From Spirochaetaceae bacterium (GTDB lineage: Bacteria > Spirochaetota > Spirochaetia > Treponematales > Treponemataceae), in the NCBI GenBank assembly GCA_017382775.1, contig JAFNZQ010000273.1, positions 1 to 5,042 on the forward strand: DNA of 5,042 bases, in the 5' to 3' direction. Shown here piece by piece: positions 1 through 5,042 of the stretch. How positions within the stretch are numbered: the stretch's first letter is position 1; the number at the start of each line of letters is the position of its first letter. The position numbers and the translations under genes are program-made. The notes below the pieces were generated by a model. It saw only the letters and a program-made list of their open reading frames with translations, was not told where the DNA came from and ran no database searches.

Positions 1-25
1 ATTTTATCCAAACCTTCATGGGAAG

Positions 26-54
26 ATTATACTTGATTTTTGTTTTTTTGTCAA
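26..54 (-). promoter_or_regulatory. Perfect consensus sigma-70 promoter firing leftward out of the window
   Basis: On the minus strand the -35 box is TTGACA (54 to 49) and the -10 box is TATAAT (31 to 26), with a spacer of exactly 17 nt that is rich in A. All 12 consensus positions match. Transcription would start near position 19 and run off the left edge. No complete gene is visible downstream. A minus-strand ATG at 19-17 sits on the predicted start site without room for a ribosome-binding site, so it is a doubtful start. A GAAGG at 17-13 could be a Shine-Dalgarno for a start just outside the window. The product could equally be a structural RNA, for which such strong promoters are common. 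Confidence 0.75.
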
Positions 55-74
55 TAGGATTTATCTCCCTTTCC

Positions 75-99
75 AACTATTCGAAAAATTCGAATAGTT
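75..99. repeat. Palindrome, copy 1 of the array
   Basis: This is a perfect inverted repeat with 11-bp arms, AACTATTCGAA and TTCGAATAGTT, around an AAA centre. It could form a hairpin in either transcript or be a two-fold symmetric protein-binding site. It is not followed by a clean T-run on either strand, so it is not a standard intrinsic terminator. Confidence 0.9.
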
Positions 100-182
100 C
101 ACCCCGCGGCGGAGTGGTGCGACTATCGGTTTCGCGCAGGGACGGTTTCCCTTTTGTGTTCACGACCTTGGTGGCGAAATCC

Positions 183-207
183 AACTATTCGAAAAATTCG
201 AATAGTT
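183..207. repeat. Palindrome, copy 2 of the array
   Basis: It is identical in all 25 positions to copy 1, 108 nt further on, with perfect 11-bp arms and an AAA centre. The following CACCCCG with CGTGGTG (208-227) can pair as a second short stem with one mismatch; copy 1 pairs less well here because its loop side differs. Confidence 0.9.
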
Positions 208-292
208 CACCCCGCGGTTTCGTGGTGGGCGACTTTCGGTTTCGCGCAGGGACGGCTTCCCTTTTGTGTTTACGACCTTGGTGGCAAAATCC

Positions 293-317
293 AACTATTC
301 GAAAAATTCCAATAGTT
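293..317. repeat. Palindrome, copy 3 of the array, one mismatch
   Basis: It is the same 25-nt palindrome with a single G-to-C change at 310, which breaks one base pair of the arms. It is the copy closest to the hemW stop (39 nt away). On the minus strand it is followed by GGATTTT, so it might weakly slow or stop transcription leaving hemW, but the AT-rich stem and short T stretch make this uncertain. Confidence 0.85.
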
Positions 318-355
318 GCTCCGTGGTTTCGTGGTGAAAGGGAAAAAGGGGAAAT

Positions 356-1489
356 CTAGTCGGTGGCGATAAGGTCTTCGAGGAATTTGTTCAAAAAAAG
401 CATTCCGTCGGTGTTTAAGTAAAAATTTCCTCGGGTGGATTCTGTGGATAAAAGCCCCTTATCCATCCATTTTTTGAACACGGAAAGTTTCTCATCTGAC
501 AGTTTTCTTCCGAATTTGTCTTCAAAGGTTTGGAGATTCATCCCCCACTTGGTCCTAAAAGAGAGCATTAAAAATTCGAAAATTTTATTTTCCTCGGATA
601 AAATTTCCGTGGAGCACAATCCCGGAGAGAGAATCCAGTTTGCCACATCGGTGGAATTTTCGTATCGCAGGTTATCCACGGTTCCCACCGCTCCCGGTCC
701 AATCCCCAGGTAATTGTCCCCTTTCCAATAGGTCATATTGTGACGGGAAATCTTTCCGTTTTTGCAAAAATTTGATATCTCGTACTGGTCGAATCCCTTT
801 TCCAAAAGAAAATCCCGTCCCCGAATCCACAACTCATCGGAAAAATCCTCGTCGAAGGAAATTTTCCTCTCGTTAATTTTATCGAAAAGTGGAGTGGAGG
901 GCGAAACCATCAGTGAATATAGGGAAATATGTTCAAGGGGGAAATTCAATATTGCCCGAAGCCCGCTCATAAGACTTTCTGCGGTTTCAAATGGAAGTCC
1001 TGCGATTAAATCGGCACTGATATTTTTCTCGGAACAAAAATGTTCCAAATTTTCCAGTGCCGAAATATTTTTTTCCGCTGTGGACCTTCGACCTACTTGG
1101 GACAGAACCGCATCGTTCATGGACTGAATTCCCACCGAAATCCGTGTTATCGGCGATTTTGCCAAGAAGCGGGCAAAATCCTTTGTGCAATCATCGGGAT
1201 TTACCTCAATGGTGATTTCACAATTCTCATCCGCGGAAAATTCCGCAAAAATGCCGCTTAAAAGTTTGTCCAAAAAAAAATCCGGAATAATCGAGGGTGT
1301 TCCTCCACCTATGTAAACAGAGGTCAGGTGTGAAATCCCAAATTCGGCCTTACGCATAGTCCCTTCACGCAAAATGGAAGAGACAAAATCATCCCACGGA
1401 GGATTTTTAGTAACCGAAAAAAAGTCGCAATAGTCACATTTTGATTTACAAAAGGGGATGTGTATGTACAGAGCCGCCGAATTCGTCAC
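356..1489 (-). CDS. hemW: HemW-like radical SAM protein (putative heme chaperone)
   Basis: The 377-residue product has the normal length and full motif set of the HemW family. The radical SAM 4Fe-4S motif CKSKCDYC is at residues 14-21. The position where coproporphyrinogen oxidase HemN has a fourth cysteine is Phe23, as in HemW proteins. GGGTP (61-65), EVNPDD (95-100), GIQS (120-123) and DLIAGLP (160-166) complete the SAM barrel, and the HNMTYW motif at 250-255 is the HNxxYW heme-binding signature. The C-terminal HemN-type domain is intact. Family members bind heme and deliver it to respiratory enzymes in the bacteria where this was studied; they are often misnamed oxygen-independent coproporphyrinogen oxidase. 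The start is GTG and overlaps the upstream gene's TGA (GTGA), with no strong Shine-Dalgarno, so translation is probably coupled. An earlier start is not needed because the conserved core begins at residue 7. It is the last gene of the operon. A run of nine T lies at codons 70-73. Confidence 0.9.
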   Translation of the reverse strand: MTNSAALYIHIPFCKSKCDYCDFFSVTKNPPWDDFVSSILREGTMRKAEFGISHLTSVYIGGGTPSIIPDFFLDKLLSGIFAEFSADENCEITIEVNPDDCTKDFARFLAKSPITRISVGIQSMNDAVLSQVGRRSTAEKNISALENLEHFCSEKNISADLIAGLPFETAESLMSGLRAILNFPLEHISLYSLMVSPSTPLFDKINERKISFDEDFSDELWIRGRDFLLEKGFDQYEISNFCKNGKISRHNMTYWKGDNYLGIGPGAVGTVDNLRYENSTDVANWILSPGLCSTEILSEENKIFEFLMLSFRTKWGMNLQTFEDKFGRKLSDEKLSVFKKWMDKGLLSTESTRGNFYLNTDGMLFLNKFLEDLIATD

Positions 1490-2268
1490 AGTAATCTCAT
1501 TTTGGGAAAGGGAAAATACAGGGCGACGGCTTTACCCACTATTTGGGATGCGTGAATTGTTCCCCAAATTCGTGAATCAAAAAAGGTGTCGCGGTTGTCC
1601 GCCAAAAGAAAAAATTCATTTTTCCCCAAAACTCTCGCATCAAAATTCTGTGAAATCCCCACCGTGTTGGTAAAATTATGAGTCGGTGGTGTGATTTGCA
1701 GGTTATATGGCTTGGATGTGAGCTCAAATTCGGTGAAAAAATGTTCTTCTCCCTGAGGCTTTACATAGAGAATTGAGTCTTTCATGTAAATTGTGTCTCC
1801 GGGGACGGCAACCAAACGTCGAAAGGTGTGATTCTCCGTGACCAAATTGGGGCGAGAGGAGGGGAAAATCTTCTGCAATGTCCAAAACCTAATGAATTTC
1901 TCCAAAATGTTATGGAAAAATCCCGGTTTTTCCGCCATTGTGGGACGTACATAGACGAGATCGCCACGGTTTAAAGGAACGGAATGCATTAGGCTGAGTA
2001 AAAAATTCGGTTGGGAATCCGTTTTGGGCAAGGGTGCGGCCATGGGAGTGACAAAAATCAGTGATCGTCCACCTTCGCTGTCCGCGGATATAACCTTAAA
2101 ATCCGAAACGGCGGAGAAAATAAAAAAATGTATTATCACCGAACACAACACAATGAGACACAAAATATACCGAACAAAGAAAGATACCCGCTTTGCGGAC
2201 GCCAACTTCGCACGATAGGAGGCGTCGGTTAAACGGGTTTTGGTGCGATTAAATCCAAAATTACTCAT
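1486..2268 (-). CDS. Divergent type I signal peptidase (S26) homologue, probably catalytically impaired
   Basis: The 260-residue protein has a basic N-terminus (several Arg/Lys within residues 8-27) followed by one hydrophobic segment at about 28-51. This predicts an N-in, C-out membrane anchor, as in Gram-positive-type signal peptidases. Later family boxes are recognisable: RGDLVYVRP (101-109), RRLVAVPGD (150-158) and DNRDTFFDSRIWG (224-236). The active site looks altered. The box that normally reads SxSM-P-T reads SADSEGG (61-67), with Glu after the candidate Ser64. The general-base lysine of the usual KR-x-V-G-x-PGD box is Arg150. The first Gly and the Ser of the GDNR-x-x-S box are Ala223 and Phe229. 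Active members cleave signal peptides outside the membrane; whether this one cleaves anything is doubtful. It begins 2 nt after the EF-G-like stop (TGA-AA-ATG) with no clear Shine-Dalgarno, indicating coupled translation. The fold assignment is sound, but a lepB symbol would imply an activity that is not supported. Confidence 0.8.
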   Translation of the reverse strand: MSNFGFNRTKTRLTDASYRAKLASAKRVSFFVRYILCLIVLCSVIIHFFIFSAVSDFKVISADSEGGRSLIFVTPMAAPLPKTDSQPNFLLSLMHSVPLNRGDLVYVRPTMAEKPGFFHNILEKFIRFWTLQKIFPSSRPNLVTENHTFRRLVAVPGDTIYMKDSILYVKPQGEEHFFTEFELTSKPYNLQITPPTHNFTNTVGISQNFDARVLGKNEFFLLADNRDTFFDSRIWGTIHASQIVGKAVALYFPFPKMRLL

Positions 2269-2270
2269 TT

Positions 2271-4358
2271 TCAGTCTGCATTAACCACTTTGATAAATTC
2301 TTTGGCACTTTGGATTACATCTTCCGCAATCTTTCCGGAGATGGGATCGTAGTGATCAAACTCTGCTTCGAAACTTCCGGTTCCGCTGGTAAGCGATCGC
2401 AAATCGATGGAATATTTCAAAATTTCAGACTGGGGAACTTGGGCACGCAATTCTTCAATTTGGTCTCCGATGGGTGTTTGGCCTAAAATTCGTCCTCGTT
2501 TGCCGGAAAGATCGGACATTATGTCACCAAGATACTTGGTTTCCACCCAAATGGTCATGTTAAAAATAGGCTCCAAGAGGATGGGACCGGCACTACGCAT
2601 GGCATCGCGGAAAGCATTTCGAGCCGCAATTTTGAATGCCAATTCGGAAGAATCCACGGGATGCTCCTTGCCGTCCAAAACCGTACTTGCCACATCCACC
2701 ACGGGATATCCGGCCAAAACGCCGTTCTCCATGGCTTCTTTCACGCCTTTTTCAACACCGGGGATGTATCCCTTTGATATTGCACCGCCGAAAACGGCAT
2801 TGGTGAAAGCGTAATTTTCGCCTCGTGGCAGGGGTTCGATGGATAAAACGACACGACCGAACTGTCCGTGTCCACCGGACTGCTTCTTGTGGGTGTATTC
2901 GGCTTGGGCCTTTCTCTGAACCGTTTCTCTGTATGCCACACGGGGGAGGGAAACTTCAATTTTGCTCTTAACCGAGGATTGAACCTTTTGGAGCAATATA
3001 TTTATTTGCAACTCGCCCATTCCGGAAAGAACGTTTTGGTGTGTTTCCGGATTGTAAGAATATTGCAAGGTGGAATCTTCTTCCGCACTTCGAGCCAAAA
3101 GTTCGTTCATTTTGTCTTCGTCTTTTTTCTCCGAAGCGCTCACGGCCATGGAGTATACCGGCTGCGGCAGTTTGAGTTTTGCGAACAGCGGTGCCGAAGA
3201 GTTTGAAGAAAGGGAAAATCCCGTTTTAAGGTTGGAAACCTTTGTTACCACAACTATGTCTCCGGCAGAAGCCTGTCGAATTTCTTCCAGTTTTTTTCCG
3301 ATGGGATGATACAATTTGCCGATTTTTTCCTTTCGGTTTTCGTTCAAATTGAACACTTCGCTGTCGGATTTCAAAATTCCGGTTACAATCTTGATGTAAG
3401 AAAGTTTTCCGGAGAATTGGTCGCTGGATGTTTTTACAACCTGGGCGGAGAAATCACCTTCTTCGGAAATTTTGATTATTTGTTCTTCCCCGTTGGCCAC
3501 CACAACAGATTCTCTGCCTTCATCGGGAGAAGGACCAATCAAGGATACGAAGTTCAAAAGGCTGGCAATTCCCGAATTCAACATGGGCGCACCGCAAAGG
3601 ACGGGAACGATTCTGTTGTTGTCCAAGGCGATTTTCAATCCCGTAACGATTTCCTCGTTGGTCAACTCACCTTCATCGATGAATTTAATGAGAAGGTCGT
3701 CGTCACCTTCGGCGGCGGCTCCGGCCAAAATTCCTCTGGCGTTTTCGTATGCATCTTTGTATTCCGCAGGTATTTCAGCCGGCTCTTCATCTTTACCGTT
3801 TTGAGGAACGAAGTAGGCCTTTCCCGCTAAAACGTCGATAACACCTTTGTAGTTTGATCCGTTTCCCATGGGAATACATACCGGACAGTCTTGAACCTTG
3901 AACTTTCCGTGAAGGTCCTTTTGAACAGCGTCAAAATCGCCACGTTCGTCATCCATTCGGTTTACGAAAACTATTCGGCTGGAATGATGGGCATCCAATT
4001 CTCGCCACAGTTTGATTGTCTCAATTTGTACTCCGCTTTTTCCGTCCACGAGCATCAAGGCCAATTCGGAAGAACGGAATGCGGAAATTACTTCGCCCAC
4101 AAAATCCGACGAACCGGGAGTGTCCCAAAAATTCATGGATTTTCCGTCCCAATTAAGATTGGCCATTGAAGCATATATTGAAATTTTGTGCTCAATCTCT
4201 TCGGGAGAAAAATCGCTCACGGTTTTTCCGGATTCAACTGTTTCGGTTTTTGATATAACCTTTGATGTTGCCAAAATCCGCTCAAAAAGAGTGGTTTTTC
4301 CCGTTTGACCGTGTCCCGCAATCGCGACATTACGAATATCTTTAGTCGAAAAATCCAT
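2271..4358 (-). CDS. Elongation factor G-like translational GTPase (EF-G paralogue)
   Basis: The 695-residue product has the full EF-G architecture. The G domain (about 1-275) carries a P-loop GHGQTGKTT at 15-23, switch I with SPEEIEHKISI (51-61), switch II DTPGSSDF (79-86) and NRMD (133-136). It is followed by domain II, domain III, a domain IV with QSGGHGQFG and EHPVDSSELAFKIAA, and a domain V ending near LRSLTSGTGSFEAEFDHY. It differs from canonical EF-G: the switch II histidine (DTPGHVDF) is Ser83, the RGITI threonine of switch I is Ser60, NKxD is NRMD, and the SA of the G5 loop is AP (GAPMLNSG). These changes match the divergent EF-G-like class (FusA2/EFG II), in which switch II reads DTPG-aromatic-ADF in other bacteria. 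Some bacteria divide translocation and ribosome recycling between two EF-Gs, but this subclass cannot be assigned from the sequence alone. It is the first gene of a three-gene operon with its own strong promoter, and starts with ATG after GGGGTGA. Confidence 0.93.
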   Translation of the reverse strand: MDFSTKDIRNVAIAGHGQTGKTTLFERILATSKVISKTETVESGKTVSDFSPEEIEHKISIYASMANLNWDGKSMNFWDTPGSSDFVGEVISAFRSSELALMLVDGKSGVQIETIKLWRELDAHHSSRIVFVNRMDDERGDFDAVQKDLHGKFKVQDCPVCIPMGNGSNYKGVIDVLAGKAYFVPQNGKDEEPAEIPAEYKDAYENARGILAGAAAEGDDDLLIKFIDEGELTNEEIVTGLKIALDNNRIVPVLCGAPMLNSGIASLLNFVSLIGPSPDEGRESVVVANGEEQIIKISEEGDFSAQVVKTSSDQFSGKLSYIKIVTGILKSDSEVFNLNENRKEKIGKLYHPIGKKLEEIRQASAGDIVVVTKVSNLKTGFSLSSNSSAPLFAKLKLPQPVYSMAVSASEKKDEDKMNELLARSAEEDSTLQYSYNPETHQNVLSGMGELQINILLQKVQSSVKSKIEVSLPRVAYRETVQRKAQAEYTHKKQSGGHGQFGRVVLSIEPLPRGENYAFTNAVFGGAISKGYIPGVEKGVKEAMENGVLAGYPVVDVASTVLDGKEHPVDSSELAFKIAARNAFRDAMRSAGPILLEPIFNMTIWVETKYLGDIMSDLSGKRGRILGQTPIGDQIEELRAQVPQSEILKYSIDLRSLTSGTGSFEAEFDHYDPISGKIAEDVIQSAKEFIKVVNAD

Positions 4359-4361
4359 AGT

Positions 4362-4368
4362 TCACCCC
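4362..4368 (-). promoter_or_regulatory. Ribosome-binding site of the EF-G-like gene
   Basis: On the minus strand GGGGTGA lies 3 nt before the ATG at 4358. It matches the GAGGTGA form of the Shine-Dalgarno at six of seven positions, the remaining one allowing a G-U pair. It supports this ATG over internal alternatives. The same sequence on either side of the start also occurs in the left-end repeat array. Confidence 0.7.
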
Positions 4369-4386
4369 AAAAACATACTTTCTTTC

Positions 4387-4415
4387 ATTATAATACATAT
4401 TTTTACGACTGTCAA
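4387..4415 (-). promoter_or_regulatory. Perfect consensus sigma-70 promoter of the EF-G-like/peptidase-like/hemW operon
   Basis: On the minus strand the -35 box TTGACA (4415 to 4410) and the -10 box TATAAT (4392 to 4387) are separated by exactly 17 nt. All 12 positions are consensus. The region upstream of the -35 (4416-4440) is strongly A/T-rich and could act as an UP element. Transcription would start near 4380, giving a leader of about 22 nt before the ATG at 4358. No promoter of similar quality is seen inside the operon, consistent with one transcript for all three genes. Confidence 0.85.
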
Positions 4416-4449
4416 GATATTTTTTTGATTTAGAATAAAGTTTTTACAA

Positions 4450-4467
4450 TGTAACACAGATGTTACA
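4450..4467. repeat. Inverted repeat overlapping the phosphoesterase stop codon
   Basis: TGTAACA (4450-4456) and TGTTACA (4461-4467) form a perfect 7-bp dyad around CAGA. The TAA stop of the phosphoesterase (4465-4463) lies inside the right arm. The dyad is about 35 bp upstream of the operon's -35 box. It could be a regulator operator or a small hairpin at the end of the upstream transcript. It lacks a G/C-rich stem and a T-run, so it is not a classic terminator. Confidence 0.55.
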
Positions 4468-5042
4468 ATCCGACGGTAACCAAGGGTTCAAATTGGGGGA
4501 TCTTCCCCTTTGTCAATTTTAATATTCCGAATTGAGGTGTCGGTTGTTTTCCCCGCGGAAATGTGATGCTTCCGGGATTTACGAACACTCGATTTTCCCG
4601 TTGAGTGTATTCCGGGATGTGGCTGTGACCGAAAAGGACTATTTCGGCAGAATTGGCTTCGGCGATGTCCGAAAGGTAGTTTATGGAAGAAAAATTGTCG
4701 TGGGAGCGACCGTGGGTTACGAAAATTTTGAATCCCGATGCGGTTAAAAGGGCTGCTTCGGAAAAAGAGGCATCTTCCTGTTGGGAATCTTCCCGCAAAT
4801 TTGTGAAAAAGGATTGGGAGCCGAAATCGCAATTCCCACTCACCGCAACAATGCATGGGGGAATGGCCTTTTTGAGTTCCGAATCCGCCGATGCCATGGA
4901 AAAACATTCGGTGAGGTCGGAAAGACCATCTCCGCAAAAACAAAATCCGTCGCAGGCTTTTCCGTGTTTAAGAAAAATTCGTTGCAGCATTGACACATTG
5001 CCGTGGCTGTCGGATACAACCAAAATTGTTGAACTTTCCGAG
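4463..5042 (-). CDS. YfcE/MJ0936-type metallophosphoesterase, 5' end beyond the window
   Basis: This is a calcineurin-like metallophosphoesterase. Metal-binding motifs appear in the family order: VVSDSHGN at the N-terminus, CGDGLSD about 25 residues later, SGNCD, VTHG, and FGHSH, followed by the typical NPGS segment (VNPGSITFPR). Family members hydrolyse phosphodiesters in the cytoplasm, and the physiological substrate is usually unknown. The His that often precedes the GD motif (H-x-GD) is replaced here (FCGD). The frame stays open to the edge: six further residues, SESSTI, precede a TTG at 5023 that could be taken for a start. The family typically begins Met-few residues-ILVVSD, so Leu at 5023 is more likely internal and the true ATG lies just outside. 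The gene ends about 50 bp upstream of the next operon's promoter and is probably transcribed separately, though readthrough cannot be excluded. Confidence 0.88.
   Translation of the reverse strand, partial: SESSTILVVSDSHGNVSMLQRIFLKHGKACDGFCFCGDGLSDLTECFSMASADSELKKAIPPCIVAVSGNCDFGSQSFFTNLREDSQQEDASFSEAALLTASGFKIFVTHGRSHDNFSSINYLSDIAEANSAEIVLFGHSHIPEYTQRENRVFVNPGSITFPRGKQPTPQFGILKLTKGKIPQFEPLVTVGL

Larger units (their letters stand above)
75..336. repeat. Tandem array of a 108-110 bp intergenic unit, 2.4 copies
   Basis: Three starts of the same unit lie at 75, 183 and 293, giving periods of 108 and 110. Each unit begins with a 25-nt palindrome, continues with a G/C-rich stretch (CACCCCGCGG, then TGGTG), and then a conserved 62-nt block (121-182 and 231-292) that differs at only four positions between copies 1 and 2. 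The third copy is truncated after TGGTG at 332-336, about 20 bp before the hemW stop. Within the unit there are further weak dyads: AGGGA (138-142) with TCCCT (148-152), and GGTTTCGC (128-135) with GCGAAATCC (174-182, one bulged T). The 110-nt period and a 2-nt insertion shift the reading frame between copies, so conservation is at the DNA or RNA level rather than in a protein. It lies between hemW and a leftward promoter. The family is not recognised; it resembles REP-like or other intergenic palindromic repeats in style. Confidence 0.9.
1..355. other. Gene-free left interval
   Basis: No convincing coding sequence lies between the left edge and the hemW stop. The interval is accounted for by the leftward promoter (26-54), a short AT-rich and pyrimidine-rich stretch (55-74), the repeat array (75-336) and a purine-rich tail of about 19 nt before the hemW stop. 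The plus-strand open frame at 18-359 is a by-product of the repeats. Confidence 0.75.

Noticed and set aside
75..336. CRISPR array
   Set aside because: The regularly spaced palindromes are only three in number and about 108 nt apart, and the intervening sequences are copies of each other, unlike CRISPR spacers. No cas gene is present.
75..336. Insertion sequence or miniature transposon
   Set aside because: There is no transposase, no terminal inverted repeats bounding the whole array and no visible target duplication. The array reads as a tandem duplication of an intergenic unit.
293..355. Intrinsic terminator after hemW
   Set aside because: The palindrome stem is AT-rich with a mismatch in this copy, and the following minus-strand sequence is GGATTTT, with no proper T-run immediately after the stem. 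A weak effect is possible but not supportable.
18..359. Plus-strand open frame of 113 codons with a repeated NYSKNSNSSPRG-like peptide
   Set aside because: The repeated peptide comes only from the 108-nt period between copies 1 and 2. The third copy is read in another frame and the unit itself changes frame through a 2-nt insertion. There is no Shine-Dalgarno, and the frame runs through palindromes into the hemW end.
762..1127. Plus-strand open frame of 121 codons opposite hemW
   Set aside because: It is fully antisense to conserved radical SAM motifs, with no recognisable domain or ribosome-binding site.
3306..3830. Plus-strand open frame of 174 codons opposite the EF-G-like gene
   Set aside because: It is fully antisense to a well-conserved gene and has no family motifs; long antisense frames are common opposite such genes.
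4359..4462. Riboswitch or structured leader for the EF-G-like operon
   Set aside because: With the promoter at 4387-4415 the leader is only about 22 nt, too short for a riboswitch.

Overview
The window is a compact bacterial chromosomal segment in which every convincing gene lies on the minus strand, so transcription runs from right to left. The set is an EF-G paralogue, a divergent type I signal peptidase homologue, a HemW-type radical SAM protein and a YfcE-type phosphodiesterase. Together with the moderately AT-rich composition and textbook sigma-70 promoters, it would fit a spirochaete, perhaps a host-associated Treponema-like anaerobe. That placement is an inference from gene content and is not proven by a marker gene.

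Layout from right to left: the right edge (4463-5042) carries a metallophosphoesterase whose reading frame is still open at the window edge. A gap of about 100 bp follows (4359-4462). It holds a 7-bp-arm inverted repeat overlapping the phosphoesterase stop, an A/T-rich stretch and a perfect TTGACA-N17-TATAAT promoter. A short leader with a good Shine-Dalgarno leads into the EF-G-like gene (2271-4358). The signal-peptidase-like gene (1486-2268) starts 2 nt after it, and hemW (356-1489) starts inside the peptidase stop codon (GTGA overlap). These three genes almost certainly form one translationally coupled operon.

The left 355 bp contain no convincing gene. They hold a tandem array of a ~108-110 bp unit (two full copies and a truncated third, 75-336), each copy beginning with a 25-nt near-perfect palindrome. 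Beyond it is a second perfect consensus sigma-70 promoter (26-54) firing leftward out of the window toward an unseen gene or RNA.

The three operon genes do not share an obvious pathway: one acts on the ribosome, one belongs to the membrane/secretion family, and one is a heme-chaperone homologue. All three are paralogues of housekeeping enzymes. The EF-G-like protein lacks the switch II histidine, and the peptidase-like protein lacks the catalytic lysine and other active-site residues. The items most worth a second look are the palindrome array, its partial match to the EF-G-like gene's ribosome-binding region, and the degenerate peptidase.
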